From Acidithiobacillus sp. HP-2 (lineage in GTDB: Bacteria > Pseudomonadota > Gammaproteobacteria > Acidithiobacillales > Acidithiobacillaceae): a stretch of DNA of 64,000 nucleotides. The stretch spans positions 62,001 to 126,000 of the forward strand of contig NZ_JACKZA010000005.1 of the NCBI RefSeq assembly GCF_015100155.1, read 5' to 3'. This document shows positions 36,900 to 46,519 of this stretch, piece after piece. How positions within the stretch are numbered: position 1 is the first letter of the stretch; every line of letters begins with the position of its first letter. Position numbers and translations under genes: made by a program. The notes under the pieces were generated by a model. That model had not been told where the DNA came from. It ran no database searches and saw only the letters and a list, made by a program, of their open reading frames with translations.

Positions 36900-36929
36900 T
36901 TGACAAGTGTTTTTTTACCCTGCTATAAC
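36900..36929 (+). promoter_or_regulatory. Strong sigma-70 promoter for hupB
   Basis: A consensus TTGACA (36900-36905) and TATAAC (36924-36929) are 18 bases apart, with an extended -10 TGC just before the latter. It lies 68 bases upstream of hupB. This suits a highly expressed nucleoid protein and probably also drives the following tRNAs. Confidence 0.75.
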
Positions 36930-36996
36930 CTCTACTAGCTTTAGCTGGTTCGTAGTTTTACAGCAGTATCTGGGTCTATAACAGGAGAAAGAAATT

Positions 36997-37269
36997 ATGA
37001 ACAAATCCGAATTGATCGAAAAAATTGCAGAAGAAGCAGGTGTTACTCGTGCCGCCGCAGGACATACCTTGGATGCCGCCATCAAAGTGGTTACCGCTGC
37101 CTTGAAAGAGGGTGATCAGGTCACGCTGGTAGGTTTTGGTTCTTTTCTGGTTTCTGAACGCGAAGCGCGCAAGGGTCGGAATCCTGCAACAGGTGCAGAA
37201 ATCATGATTTCTGCTAGTCGCACACCTAAATTTAAAGCTGGTAAAGCACTGCGTGATGCAGTAAACTAG
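36997..37269 (+). CDS. hupB: DNA-binding protein HU (beta type)
   Basis: Encodes 90 residues, the exact HU length, with AGGAGAAAG before ATG 36997. HU fold: [40 protein letters not shown] and [20 protein letters not shown]. The Pro in the RNPATG arm intercalates DNA. A strong promoter lies upstream, tRNA-Val and tRNA-Asp follow directly, and lon precedes. Confidence 0.97.
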   Translation: MNKSELIEKIAEEAGVTRAAAGHTLDAAIKVVTAALKEGDQVTLVGFGSFLVSEREARKGRNPATGAEIMISASRTPKFKAGKALRDAVN

Positions 37270-37281
37270 CGCGTCTGGTTA

Positions 37282-37357
37282 GGGCGGTTAGCTCAGTTGG
37301 TAGAGCGTCGGCTTTACACGCCGAATGTCGGGGGTTCGAGCCCCTCACCGCCCACCA
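37282..37357 (+). tRNA. tRNA-Val (UAC anticodon)
   Basis: A 76-base cloverleaf with encoded CCA. The acceptor GGGCGGT pairs with ACCGCCC, the anticodon stem-loop is TCGGC-TTTACAC-GCCGA (TAC), and the T-arm is GGGGTTCGAGCCCC. It lies 12 bases after hupB and 10 bases before tRNA-Asp, so probably one transcript. Confidence 0.97.
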
Positions 37358-37367
37358 CCAATTTATT

Positions 37368-37444
37368 GGGGTGGTAGTTCAGTTGGTTAGAATGCCGGCC
37401 TGTCACGCCGGAGGTCGCGGGTTCGAGCCCCGTCCGCCCCGCCA
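37368..37444 (+). tRNA. tRNA-Asp (GUC anticodon)
   Basis: A 77-base cloverleaf with encoded GCCA end. The acceptor GGGGTGG pairs with CCGCCCC including one G-U, the anticodon arm is CCGGC-CTGTCAC-GCCGG (GTC), and the T-arm is GCGGGTTCGAGCCCCGT. It forms a tandem with tRNA-Val. Confidence 0.97.
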
Positions 37445-37450
37445 AATGAA

Positions 37451-37480
37451 GAAAGGCGCCCTCGCAAGCGGGCGCCTTTC
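37451..37480 (+). terminator. Rho-independent terminator after the tRNA pair
   Basis: GAAAGGCGCCC (37451-37461) and GGGCGCCTTTC (37470-37480) form a perfect 11-bp stem with an 8-base loop, followed by TGTTATTTTA. This ends the hupB-tRNA unit before ppiD. Confidence 0.88.
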
Positions 37481-37610
37481 TGTTATTTTAAGGTGGATAT
37501 TTCCTGATTCGCTGCGGTTATATTCAGGTGTAATTCGTAGTCAGAGGGGCTTTCACCAACCTTTACAGTGGTCATGTAGACCAGAGTGACGTTTCGCGAG
37601 GATTGTAATT

Positions 37611-39179
37611 ATGATGGATGTATTTCGTAATTTTGGACAATCATTTATTGCCAAAATAATTATGGTACTCATTGCTTTGTCTTTTGTCCTCTGGGGCGTT
37701 AGTGGCTATTTGATGACTGGTAGTTCCGGACCTGCCGCTGTGGCCTCTGTAAATGGCCAAAAAATAACTGAAGCAGTATTTCATAAGCGCCTCGAAGAAG
37801 CGCAAGAACGTTATAGTCATGTTTTTGGAGCGGCAACGGCTGCTAAAATGGTACAGCAGAGCAGCTTTGCGCATGATGTACTGAATGGATTGATTGATAA
37901 TATATTATTGGGCACCGAAGCTGGACGTCTGGGCTTACAGGTGCCAGATACGGCCTTGGCCACAAAAGTTGAAGCTATTCCTGCCTTTCAGGAAAAAGGC
38001 GTTTTTTCCAAGGCAAAATACCAGAAATTATTGGCCGCCAACGGGATGACACCTGCACAATTTGAAGGTATGTTGCGGGAGAGTATGCGGCTGGAGCAAC
38101 TTCAGGTTGTTCCTCAAATTATTGCCAATGCTTCTGATCAGGCAGCTACTGAAGTATGGGGTTGGTCGCAGGAATATCGGGATATAAGCACAGTGACCAT
38201 CAGTGATGCGCATTTTGCTGAGCAAGCCAAGCCAGATGCGGCGGCAGTGCAGTCATTTTATCAGTCGCATTTATCCGAATTCCATTTGCCTGCTGAAGTT
38301 GAAGTGCACTACGTAGTTATGGGACCGCAGACTTTCCTTGGCGCGAACCAGACATCGGCAAAAGATGTTACTGCAGCCGCTGCTTCCGGAAGCAAAAATT
38401 CAGAACAGGCTGATCAGGCCGCTGAAAATGCTTTTCAGGCCCAGGTTGAAAACTTTAAGGATCGCCTTTTCAGTAGTCCCGATGGACTTCAGTCAGTGGC
38501 GAAAGCGTATCACTTAACCATTGAATCGAGTGGGCAGCTCACCGCCGGAAAACAATTATCCAGTGGTCCCTTTTCTGATCCTAAGGCGTTGGATCTGGCT
38601 TTTAGTAAAGCCGTATTGGCTGGTAAAAACAGCTCAGCCCTGACTCTGAAAAATGGAGATTTGATGGCCGTCCATCTGCTCCATTACACCCCGGGTAGAG
38701 CCCAGACTTTAGCGGCAGTCAAAAATCAGATTGTGGCTCAATTAACGGCAAAAAAAGCCACGCAACTGGCTAAAAGTCAAGCAGAAGCCTTGCTGGCTTC
38801 GGCCAGGAAAGCCGGTAAGGTGGAGGTGTTGAGTGCGGATGGCGCTTATCCTGTCCAAGTCCATTTGAATGTTGCCCGGAAAGATGCTCGGGGTTTGTCT
38901 CCAACTTTGCTGAGCGCAGCATTTGATGCTCCAGCTCCTGTCCAGCATATACCTTCCATGGGTATGGTTCGTGGGGAGGATGGATACACGATATTTGCGG
39001 TGACTCAGGTGATTGCACCTTCTTCAGTAGCTGTCAATCCCAAGGTGACGGCTGAAATTCGTGCCTCACTGGAAGAACAACGGGGCAGATTGTTGTCGGC
39101 AGCTTATTTGCGTGATCTGCGCGATCATGCCAAGGTAAAAATTGACGATTCGAAGCTCGCGGCTGCTACCAGCCAATAA
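37611..39179 (+). CDS. ppiD: PpiD-like periplasmic folding factor, apparently without the parvulin domain
   Basis: Encodes 522 residues. It starts like PpiD (DVFRNFGQSFIAKIIMVLIA, one membrane helix, then VASVNGQKITEAVFHKRLEE), with the chaperone module to about residue 230. After EFHLPAEVEVHYVVMGPQTF the expected PPIase domain of about 90 residues is replaced by an alanine/serine-rich linker (TAAAASGSKNSEQADQAA). The C-terminal PpiD region then resumes (FKDRLFSSPDGLQSVAKAYH). It is likely an anchored chaperone at the Sec exit. The position after hupB is the usual one for ppiD. Confidence 0.85.
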   Translation: MMDVFRNFGQSFIAKIIMVLIALSFVLWGVSGYLMTGSSGPAAVASVNGQKITEAVFHKRLEEAQERYSHVFGAATAAKMVQQSSFAHDVLNGLIDNILLGTEAGRLGLQVPDTALATKVEAIPAFQEKGVFSKAKYQKLLAANGMTPAQFEGMLRESMRLEQLQVVPQIIANASDQAATEVWGWSQEYRDISTVTISDAHFAEQAKPDAAAVQSFYQSHLSEFHLPAEVEVHYVVMGPQTFLGANQTSAKDVTAAAASGSKNSEQADQAAENAFQAQVENFKDRLFSSPDGLQSVAKAYHLTIESSGQLTAGKQLSSGPFSDPKALDLAFSKAVLAGKNSSALTLKNGDLMAVHLLHYTPGRAQTLAAVKNQIVAQLTAKKATQLAKSQAEALLASARKAGKVEVLSADGAYPVQVHLNVARKDARGLSPTLLSAAFDAPAPVQHIPSMGMVRGEDGYTIFAVTQVIAPSSVAVNPKVTAEIRASLEEQRGRLLSAAYLRDLRDHAKVKIDDSKLAAATSQ

Positions 39180-39244
39180 TTATCGGTAAAGTATCCACGT
39201 CAGAGGTCGCATACAGGTTATCTCCCCAAAACAGGCAGAGGATT

Positions 39245-39402
39245 CGTAAGCTTTTTGCTCCAACGCCCCTTGCCTGTTGTTATAAGGTTCATCCTGCAGT
39301 CAAGAGAGAACTCGCCCTTTGGGCTCAAACAGCTCTCCTGACGGGCGCAGGATTTCACAAAGAACAACAGCGGCGCGGGCCAAAGTCGCTGCAAAGCTTA
39401 CG
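39245..39402. repeat. Long imperfect palindrome between convergent genes
   Basis: Nested inverted arms: CGTAAGCTTT (39245-39254) with AAAGCTTACG (39393-39402); CTGTTGTT (39274-39281) with AACAACAG (39363-39370); ATCCTGC (39291-39297) with GCAGGAT (39347-39353); GAGAG (39304-39308) with CTCTC (39333-39337). The two middle arms are separated by equal 9-base loops on each side. The whole 158-base unit could fold as one long hairpin. It may be a MITE-like repeat, a structured RNA or a bidirectional terminator between ppiD and the L,D-transpeptidase gene. Confidence 0.65.
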
Positions 39403-39424
39403 AAACCTTTGCCTGTTTTGCGCT

Positions 39425-40423
39425 CTACTGGTGCTTTTCTGAAGCGCTCGTTTCCACCAATTGCAGATGTACGCTAAGTGCTGTGGATTTGGTAGCGATT
39501 TCTCGATAAACCAAATGGATGGGTTTGATGTTCAGAGCTTCTTTCAGGTATTTACTTCCTGGCGGATCCCAGGGGCCGATTGCGCCGTGGCTGACAGTAA
39601 CCGGTGTTCCATAATGGATGAGTCCGTACACTTTGCGTGCCGCGCTTTTGGGAAGCTCCACGCAGCCCGCACTTTGCGGAAATCCGTAATTGGTCCGGGG
39701 ATAAAAATGTACGGCACGGCCTCTGTCGAAATAATTGACCCAACGGATATCCGGGTCATCATAATGTTGGTATTGCACCCAGTGGTGATGATAGCGCGAA
39801 TAATGCACGGACTGGAGGGCATAACCTGCCGACTTCGCGGCTTCATATAAGCGTATTTGCGCGTGGGATACTGGTATGGGAAAGCGGCCAACCATGGCGG
39901 TATGGGTATCACGGGCATAAACCGGCCAGGTCCCATCCGGAGTGGCATGCATGACGCCGGTATTAGCTTTGCTCTGGAAAATCCAGCCATGTCCGCCCAT
40001 AAACAAATGAATTTCTTCCGGGCGGGGAAATTTGGTCACCAGAATCCAGGTCCAGGGATCCGGATCAGTTTTTTTTGCGTGTAACAGGGCTTTTTCTATG
40101 TTCAGGGGTAATCCACGTATGCCCATTCCGCCAGGTACTATCGGCAGATTATGCACAGCTTCGAACTGGTACAAGGCACCCAGTACCAATGGATTCCAGG
40201 GATCTTGCCATGAATCAGATGCGGCAAGGGCCTGCAAGGCACGCGGGATTTTAAAACGCCACTGGTAAGTTTTATGGATATGACCATGCGCGCCCAGATA
40301 ATCTTCCGGAATCAGCGGGAGATAATGGAGACGGATGAGAATATGCCGAACTTTTCGGGCTTGCAGGACCGTTGGGGATGCACTGGAAATTACTGCAGCA
40401 GTGGGGGGTGCTGATACCAGCAT
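39425..40423 (-). CDS. L,D-transpeptidase (YkuD) family protein
   Basis: Encodes 332 residues. The YkuD active-site region is VHFYPRTNYGFPQSAGCVEL, with the nucleophile Cys in SAGCVELP; family members usually have SxGC, often with His before Gly. The N-terminal part (LQARKVRHILIRLHYLPLIP, then PLVLGALYQFEAVHNLPIVP) resembles a peptidoglycan-binding-like helical domain. No clear signal peptide is seen from ATG 40423, though the first 17 residues are weakly hydrophobic. It probably cross-links or modifies peptidoglycan. It is downstream of the dap-rlpA genes on the same strand. Confidence 0.8.
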   Translation of the reverse strand: MLVSAPPTAAVISSASPTVLQARKVRHILIRLHYLPLIPEDYLGAHGHIHKTYQWRFKIPRALQALAASDSWQDPWNPLVLGALYQFEAVHNLPIVPGGMGIRGLPLNIEKALLHAKKTDPDPWTWILVTKFPRPEEIHLFMGGHGWIFQSKANTGVMHATPDGTWPVYARDTHTAMVGRFPIPVSHAQIRLYEAAKSAGYALQSVHYSRYHHHWVQYQHYDDPDIRWVNYFDRGRAVHFYPRTNYGFPQSAGCVELPKSAARKVYGLIHYGTPVTVSHGAIGPWDPPGSKYLKEALNIKPIHLVYREIATKSTALSVHLQLVETSASEKHQ

Positions 40424-40488
40424 ATCGGTTTTTCCCTAAGTGTTTGCGGTGGTTGTCAGTCAAATTCTAGATGACTGTTAGTCTTAAA

Positions 40489-41412
40489 TCAGTACTTATA
40501 AGTTCCTTGTTTCATCTCCCAGGATTTACGCAGCTCCGGTAGTGGTCGAATAAGCAGTTTTTCCAGTTGTTGGATTTCTGGTTCGTAAAAAGTCTTTAAA
40601 AAATACAGAGCTTCCGCATCCATAGGCGGTTTGTGGCTTTTCATCAGGAAAATGTGGCGCCAGATGTAATCACCCCAACGCCGGGGGAAAAAGTTTTCGC
40701 CAATGCGGCGACTGATGGGATGGCTGGCGAGAGTGCGGGCCCAGTTGCCCCGTGGCAGGCGATAGGCATTATGAATAGATTGCAGATTGATGTGAGTGAT
40801 AGCTTGCGGATCAATTTCCAGAAACTCGCAGATATTTTTGAGGACATCTGCGGGATTTTTCTTAAGGTCTTCCAGCAGGCAAATATGGACGTTTTTAGTA
40901 CCAAAACGCTGCTGGTATCGGGAAATCTGTGCGGCGTATTGGCCGAGTTCCAGATATAGCTGAGACACTCCCCAACCCTTGTCAGGGCGCGTCCAGTCTT
41001 TTTTCAAAGCGTCTAGAAATGGCAAGTCAATAACGCCTTCATTATAGTCCATGAGGTATTGGGCATAAGCACGCTGCACCGGATCGCGTAAAATGACAAT
41101 AATCCGGGCATCCGGCCTTACTTTATGAATACGTTCTGCAGCTTCAGGGCACCATAAATAAGAAGGGCTGGCATCTCCTATGCGTATATAATTTTCGGAT
41201 CCCCGGTACAAATGTTGGTATTCACGTTCGCTGGACACCCGCTGGATTAAGTGATCCTGTTCGGGACGCGGATGGGCTTGGGTGAAATAGTGCGGTTCCT
41301 TCATGTTAGGCAGAAAAACCTGAGGATGCTGCTTCAGGTAGGCATAGAGGGAAGTCGTACCGCTTTTTACCGCACCAACAATATAAAAATTCGGCCAGAT
41401 GAAGTCACGCAT
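40489..41412 (-). CDS. Sulfotransferase domain protein (PAPS-dependent)
   Basis: Encodes 307 residues from ATG 41412 (an in-frame UUG lies at 41418). It has the 5'-phosphosulfate loop near the start (FYIVGAVKSGTTSLYAYLKQ) and the 3'-phosphate motif VILRDPVQRAYAQYLMDYNE, plus KEPHYFTQAHPRP with a likely catalytic basic residue. It resembles bacterial carbohydrate/lipid sulfotransferases. No signal peptide, so it is cytoplasmic. It lies between rlpA and the L,D-transpeptidase gene with small gaps. The acceptor is unknown; a cell-envelope sugar is a reasonable guess from position. Confidence 0.88.
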   Translation of the reverse strand: MRDFIWPNFYIVGAVKSGTTSLYAYLKQHPQVFLPNMKEPHYFTQAHPRPEQDHLIQRVSSEREYQHLYRGSENYIRIGDASPSYLWCPEAAERIHKVRPDARIIVILRDPVQRAYAQYLMDYNEGVIDLPFLDALKKDWTRPDKGWGVSQLYLELGQYAAQISRYQQRFGTKNVHICLLEDLKKNPADVLKNICEFLEIDPQAITHINLQSIHNAYRLPRGNWARTLASHPISRRIGENFFPRRWGDYIWRHIFLMKSHKPPMDAEALYFLKTFYEPEIQQLEKLLIRPLPELRKSWEMKQGTYKY

Positions 41413-41423
41413 TACCAAGCCGC

Positions 41424-42245
41424 TTATTGTTCCACCGGATAAAAATCATGAAAACCCATTTTTTTCATGGCGGCGACAGCCTGTACGGCAGCAACGCCAT
41501 CGGGAAGGGGGCCTACCTGCACCTTGTAATATTGTTGTCCCTTAACGAGCCCGGGAACAACCAGTACATCCCGGAAACCCGCAGCATAAAGACGATTTCG
41601 CTCCAGCGTGGCGTGGTTTAATACCTTGAATGCGCCGGTTTGCAAATAGGTTTGGGTTGGCCCCTGAATTTCCTGGGTATGCATGGTTGTTGGGCTGGCT
41701 TCGGAATTATTTACCCCGGTCGGGGTTATGCTGGAGGGGGCGAGCGCGACAATCTGCACTGCCGCCGTGCCCTGGCGGGTCATCCCCAAGGCGCTGGCGG
41801 CTCCATAGGAGAGATCCATTTTGCGTCCATCCACAAAAGGTCCGCGATCATTCACCAGAACAACGATGCTCCGGCCATTACTCAAATTGGTGACCCGGGC
41901 ACAGGTAGGGAGCGGCAAGTCACGGCTGGCCGCCGTATAAGCCCGGGGACGAAAGGGGGTTCCCATGGAAGTTTTGGAACCGGATTCCCAGCCATACCAG
42001 GAAGCCAGTCCACGCACATTGTAATCGGCGGCACTTTGCAGGGGGTGATAAAACCGTCCATGAATCTGATAGCTGCGATTATAGGCAGCCCGCAGGTTGG
42101 GAGCCGGCGCACTGCAGCTTGCTGCAGCCGCCGGGGCGGTGAGCTTGCCCTGAGGGGCCTTCTGGCTGACGCCGGCGCACCCACTGATCAGCAACGCAGC
42201 GACGCTTAGCAGACCATATAGTGAGTGCGCTACGGGCTTAATCAT
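41424..42245 (-). CDS. rlpA: RlpA-like septal lipoprotein with SPOR domain
   Basis: Encodes 273 residues. The lipoprotein signal has lipobox LISGC with Cys23. The double-psi beta-barrel core reads [40 protein letters not shown] and [21 protein letters not shown]-terminal SPOR domain (about 200-273, [40 protein letters not shown]) binds denuded septal glycan. RlpA of Pseudomonas is a lytic transglycosylase. The start overlaps the dapE stop. Confidence 0.93.
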   Translation of the reverse strand: MIKPVAHSLYGLLSVAALLISGCAGVSQKAPQGKLTAPAAAASCSAPAPNLRAAYNRSYQIHGRFYHPLQSAADYNVRGLASWYGWESGSKTSMGTPFRPRAYTAASRDLPLPTCARVTNLSNGRSIVVLVNDRGPFVDGRKMDLSYGAASALGMTRQGTAAVQIVALAPSSITPTGVNNSEASPTTMHTQEIQGPTQTYLQTGAFKVLNHATLERNRLYAAGFRDVLVVPGLVKGQQYYKVQVGPLPDGVAAVQAVAAMKKMGFHDFYPVEQ

Positions 42246-43386
42246 CCCGGCGGGGCCCCAATAAATGAATCATGATTTCGCCGTAAATCCGCGACAAATC
42301 TTCCAGGTCTGCCACCGCCACACATTCATTGAGCTTGTGAATGGTACTGTTGATGGGGCCAAGCTCAACAACCTGGCCGCCCAGTTGCGCAATGAAACGT
42401 CCGTCAGAGGTTCCTCCACCCGTAGAAAGGCTGGCCGGATGACCGAGAATTTTTTCCAGAGCGTGCTGGGTGGCCGCCACCAGAGTGCCGGGAGCCGTAA
42501 AAAAGGGGGGTCCCGACAATTGCCAGTCAATCTGATAATGGATTTGCGCAGAGTCGAGAAGACCATGGACGCCAGCCTGGAGGGATTCCGGGGTGGACTC
42601 TGTGGAAAAACGGAAGTTGAAGTCGGCAGTCAGATGACTAGGAATGACATTATTGGCGCCGGTGCCTGCGTGAATATTGGAAAACTGTAAACGGGTGGGC
42701 GGAAAAAACTGGTTGCCCGTATCCCATTGTTGATCCACCAGATCGGCCAGCGGGCGAAAAGCCCGATGAATGGGATTGTCGGCCTTGTCAGGATAGGCTA
42801 CATGACCCTGCACACCCTGCACGGTCAGACGTCCATTCAGGGAGCCGCGCCGCCCGTTTTTAATGACATCGCCCAGACGGTTTTCCGAAGAAGGTTCACC
42901 CACTACGCACCAGTCAATCTGGGTATTCTGATCACGCAGCCAATCCACGACGTGGCGGGTGCCATGGGTAGCAATACCCTCCTCGTCAGAGGTGATCAGA
43001 AACGCGAGACGGCCGAGGTGATCAGGATGTCGGGCAATAAACTGTTCAGCCGCCACGATCATGGCCGCCAGACTGCCTTTCATGTCGGCGGCACCGCGTC
43101 CATAGAGCATGCCGTCGCGAATGCTGGGGGTGAAGGGATCACTGTGCCAGGCTTCCAGCGGGCCGGTGGGCACCACATCCGTATGTCCGGCAAAGCAGAG
43201 GCAAGGCCCGGAAGACCCGTGCTCTGCCCAGAAATTCTCGACGCCTCCCGCTGCCAGACGGGTCACCTGAAAACCCAGGGCTTCCAGCCGCCCTATCATC
43301 AGATCCTGACAGCCGGCATCTTCCGGAGTCACCGAAGGGCGGGAGATCAGGTCTTCCGCCAGGGCCAGCACGCTGCTTTTTTCCAT
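42238..43386 (-). CDS. dapE: Succinyl-diaminopimelate desuccinylase
   Basis: Encodes 382 residues. Di-zinc M20 peptidase fold. Metal ligands are in [48 protein letters not shown] (catalytic Glu pair) and the late HKLNECVAV. Removes succinate from N-succinyl-LL-DAP on the way to lysine and peptidoglycan. It is 12 bases downstream of dapD and overlaps rlpA by eight bases. Confidence 0.96.
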   Translation of the reverse strand: MEKSSVLALAEDLISRPSVTPEDAGCQDLMIGRLEALGFQVTRLAAGGVENFWAEHGSSGPCLCFAGHTDVVPTGPLEAWHSDPFTPSIRDGMLYGRGAADMKGSLAAMIVAAEQFIARHPDHLGRLAFLITSDEEGIATHGTRHVVDWLRDQNTQIDWCVVGEPSSENRLGDVIKNGRRGSLNGRLTVQGVQGHVAYPDKADNPIHRAFRPLADLVDQQWDTGNQFFPPTRLQFSNIHAGTGANNVIPSHLTADFNFRFSTESTPESLQAGVHGLLDSAQIHYQIDWQLSGPPFFTAPGTLVAATQHALEKILGHPASLSTGGGTSDGRFIAQLGGQVVELGPINSTIHKLNECVAVADLEDLSRIYGEIMIHLLGPRRDD

Positions 43387-43398
43387 GTACGGCTTCCT

Positions 43399-44223
43399 TC
43401 AGATGTCGCGCAGGATCTGGTTGATGCCCACCTTGCTGAGCGTCTTGGCATCGACCTGCTTGACAATAACCGCACAGTAGAGACTGTAGCTACCATCCGG
43501 AGATGGCAGGCTGCCGGAAACCACAACCGAACCGGCAGGCACCCTTCCATAGCTGATTTCGCCGGTTGCCCGGTTGAAAATACGGGTACTGGCACCGATG
43601 AATACGCCCATGGAAATCACCGAGCCCTCTTCAACAATGACGCCTTCCACAACTTCGGAACGCGCACCAATGAAACAATTGTCTTCAATGATGGTGGGGT
43701 TAGCCTGCAGCGGTTCCAGTACGCCGCCAATGCCGACGCCTCCGGAAAGATGCACATTTTTGCCAATCTGGGCGCAGGATCCGACCGTGGCCCAGGTATC
43801 GACCATGGTTCCTTCATCCACATAGGCGCCGATGTTCACAAAGGAAGGCATCAGTACGCAGTTGCGGCCAATGAAAGCCCCGCGCCGGGCGGTGGCAGGA
43901 GGCACCACGCGAAAGCCCCCGGTGCGAAAGTCGTTGCTGTTATAGTCGGCAAATTTGCCCGGCACCTTGTCATAAAAATTGGTCTCCGCACCAGGGACAC
44001 GGCTATTATCATGGAGGCGGAAAGACAAGAGCACGGCTTTTTTGATCCACTGATGGGTCACCCATTCGCCATGACGCTTTTCGGCAACCCGAAGCACGCC
44101 TTTATCCAGCCCTTCAATGGTCTGGTGAACGGCATCACGCAGATCGGCGGGTGCCTGTTTGGGTGAAATTTCCGTCCGATTTTCCCAGGCAGCATCAATA
44201 ATGGTTTCAAGACTCTGGCTCAC
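43399..44223 (-). CDS. dapD: Tetrahydrodipicolinate N-succinyltransferase
   Basis: Encodes 274 residues from GTG 44223, with AGGAG seven bases upstream; longer frames lack a site. N-terminal helical domain ([20 protein letters not shown]), then a left-handed beta-helix of hexapeptide repeats ([60 protein letters not shown]). Uses succinyl-CoA. The gene order dapC-dapD-dapE puts three consecutive lysine/DAP steps in one operon. Confidence 0.96.
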   Translation of the reverse strand: MSQSLETIIDAAWENRTEISPKQAPADLRDAVHQTIEGLDKGVLRVAEKRHGEWVTHQWIKKAVLLSFRLHDNSRVPGAETNFYDKVPGKFADYNSNDFRTGGFRVVPPATARRGAFIGRNCVLMPSFVNIGAYVDEGTMVDTWATVGSCAQIGKNVHLSGGVGIGGVLEPLQANPTIIEDNCFIGARSEVVEGVIVEEGSVISMGVFIGASTRIFNRATGEISYGRVPAGSVVVSGSLPSPDGSYSLYCAVIVKQVDAKTLSKVGINQILRDI

Positions 44224-44245
44224 AAAAGCTCCTTCACAAAGTGGT

Positions 44246-45463
44246 TCAAATGGAAAATGAAGATAATGGATGGGTTTCCAGAAAATGCCGAATCCGCTCC
44301 AGTCCTTCGACACAGTCTTCATGACTGCCAACCAGGGCAATGCGTACCCGATCCTGACCGGGATGACAGCCCTGCGCCTCCCGGGATAAATAAGCTCCCG
44401 GCAGACAGCGTACATGTTCTTCAGCAAACAGGGCCTTCACAAAGGCTTCGCCATTTCCGACCAGCGGCCAGAGATAAAAGCCGCCAGCCGGGATTTCAAT
44501 GGGTAGATATTGACCGAGAATAGTCCGGGCTGCCGCAAATTTTTGTGCATAACTGGCCCGGGTCTGAATGACATGGGTTTCATCCTGCCAGGCACTGATG
44601 GACGCTGCCTGAATAAAAGGCGGCATTGCGGCACCCAGATAGGTCCGATACAGGACAAAAGCCTTGAGTATTTTGGCATCACCGGCCACAAAGCCACTGC
44701 GCGCGCCGGGAATGCTGGAACGCTTGGAAAGACTGTGAAAAGCCAGCACATTGTCGAGGTTGCCGGTTTGTGCAGCGGCTTCAAGAATGCCAGCGGGGGC
44801 ATCTGGAACAGTGTACAGCTCGCTGTAACATTCGTCTGCGGCCAGGACGAATTCATGCTGACGGGATTTCTCAATAAGCCACTGCAGGGTTTCGCAGGAT
44901 AGCGTTGCTCCCGTCGGATTATGGGGTGAATTGATATAGAGCAGGGCACAGCGTGCCCAAACTGCTTCATCAATCGTTTTAAAATCGGGCTGACCATTCG
45001 TGCCACAATTGAGATAATAGGGTTCTGCTCCGGCCAGCAGAGCCGCACCCTCGTAAATCTGATAAAAAGGATTGGGCAGCAATACCAGCGGTTGAGGCTT
45101 TGCGCGGGCGGGTAACACGGCCTGGGCAATACTGAACAGTGCCTCACGACTGCCATTGGCAGGAATGACCTGAGATTCGGGATTCAGAAAACCGGGCGGC
45201 AAATGAAAGCGTTGGCTGGCCCATTGGGCAATCGCCTGACGCAGCCGCAGATCACCCAACACCTTGGGATATTCCGTCAAACCATGCAGATGCTCAATAA
45301 TCGCTTCACTGACGATCCCCGGTGCCGGATGGCGCGGCTCGCCAATGGAAAAATCTATCAGTTCCCGGTCGGGAGCTGTCACTCCGGCCAGTAACTGCCG
45401 CAACCGCTCAAAAGGATAAGCCTGCAGGGTATCCAATAATGGATTCATGGAATGTGTTGTCAT
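44246..45463 (-). CDS. dapC: Succinyldiaminopimelate transaminase
   Basis: Encodes 405 residues. Class I aminotransferase of the DapC type: [65 protein letters not shown] and the PLP lysine in [20 protein letters not shown]. It precedes dapD by 22 bases in the same direction. This supports the DAP role over a general aminotransferase. Three in-frame Met codons are near the start; the first is used. Confidence 0.94.
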   Translation of the reverse strand: MTTHSMNPLLDTLQAYPFERLRQLLAGVTAPDRELIDFSIGEPRHPAPGIVSEAIIEHLHGLTEYPKVLGDLRLRQAIAQWASQRFHLPPGFLNPESQVIPANGSREALFSIAQAVLPARAKPQPLVLLPNPFYQIYEGAALLAGAEPYYLNCGTNGQPDFKTIDEAVWARCALLYINSPHNPTGATLSCETLQWLIEKSRQHEFVLAADECYSELYTVPDAPAGILEAAAQTGNLDNVLAFHSLSKRSSIPGARSGFVAGDAKILKAFVLYRTYLGAAMPPFIQAASISAWQDETHVIQTRASYAQKFAAARTILGQYLPIEIPAGGFYLWPLVGNGEAFVKALFAEEHVRCLPGAYLSREAQGCHPGQDRVRIALVGSHEDCVEGLERIRHFLETHPLSSFSI

Positions 45464-45604
45464 AGGTTTTGATTCTGGGGCATGGATGGCGTTTATGACA
45501 AGCCCTGATCAGCGACGGAGGAACTGAGACGCAGCTTGCCAATCCCGATATAATCCGAAAAATTCTTTCCGAAATTCTCCTTGGGACAGGTTCTCAGCAG
45601 ACTG

Positions 45605-46519
45605 ATGCCACGTATTATCATCCAGAACTTGCCGATTATGGCATTACTTATCGGTTCCAGCCTGTGGGGCGTGCTGTGGCTGCCTTTGCGCTACTTTAAT
45701 GCGGCGGGGCTGCATGGTGCCTGGCTGATTCTGGCCATCTATCTGCTGCTGGCCCTGCCGGCAGGATGGTGGTCCTGGAAGCGTCGCGGGGATTTGCGGG
45801 GGCATCATTGGACCCTGATCGGACTGCTGGTTTTTGGGGGCTGGACCAATGTGGCTTTTATGCTGGCACTGGTCCATGGTGAAGTAGTCCGCATCCTTTT
45901 GCTTTTTTATCTTTCGCCGGTCTGGGCAATTTTTGCCGCCCGGATTTTTTTGCGGGAAGCAGTGGGGTGGCGTGGTGCTTTGGCTGCCGCCCTGGCGGTT
46001 GGCGGGTCGGCGCTGGTTGTCAGTCATGGTCAGGGCTTTTCTGTAAGTGATCTGAGTACCAACGATCTTTTGTCCATTTCCTCGGGTTTTGCTTTTGCCC
46101 TGAGCAACGTGGTGCTGCGTGCCGATGAGTCGCTGGGAGATATGCATCGTGCCACTTCGGTGTGGTGGGGCTGTGTCCTGTTGGCGCTGCCTTTTGTCTG
46201 GTTCCAACCCTGGCCCAGTCTTTCCCCAATGCAATATCCCTATTTACTGGGGTTTTCCTGGCTCTGGATTGCCGGTGCAACAATAGCCATTCAGTACGGG
46301 GTGGCGCGCATGCCGGTCAGTGTGTCTGCCGTGATCATGCCCTTTGAGGTGATTGTCGGGGCACTGTCTGCCTGGTGCTTGGCAGGGGAAAAGCCCGGCT
46401 TGCTGGAAGTGCTGGGCGGCGTATTGATTCTTTCCGCCGCGCTGTTGCAAATCACCCAAAGCCAACAGCATCCGGTTTCATTGGGCGGTGTGGACATGGA
46501 AAAGGGCGGGCTGCAGTAA
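45605..46519 (+). CDS. EamA/DMT-family transporter
   Basis: Encodes about 304 residues from ATG 45605 (a UUG at 45581 is also in frame). Ten hydrophobic helices in two EamA halves, for example LPIMALLIGSSLWGVLWLPL, VVRILLLFYLSPVWAIFAAR and TIAIQYGVARMPVSVSAVIM, where the second half ends each repeat with the typical P-x-x-A-x-L pattern. Substrate unknown; relatives export amino acids or metabolites. It faces dapC (divergent) and its 3' end overlaps the phosphatase gene by 42 bases tail to tail. Confidence 0.87.
   Translation: MPRIIIQNLPIMALLIGSSLWGVLWLPLRYFNAAGLHGAWLILAIYLLLALPAGWWSWKRRGDLRGHHWTLIGLLVFGGWTNVAFMLALVHGEVVRILLLFYLSPVWAIFAARIFLREAVGWRGALAAALAVGGSALVVSHGQGFSVSDLSTNDLLSISSGFAFALSNVVLRADESLGDMHRATSVWWGCVLLALPFVWFQPWPSLSPMQYPYLLGFSWLWIAGATIAIQYGVARMPVSVSAVIMPFEVIVGALSAWCLAGEKPGLLEVLGGVLILSAALLQITQSQQHPVSLGGVDMEKGGLQ

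Noticed and set aside
42727-44166. Open frame of 479 codons on the plus strand
   Set aside because: It lies exactly opposite dapE and dapD, which have full catalytic motifs; the translated sequence has no recognisable domain. Antisense shadow.
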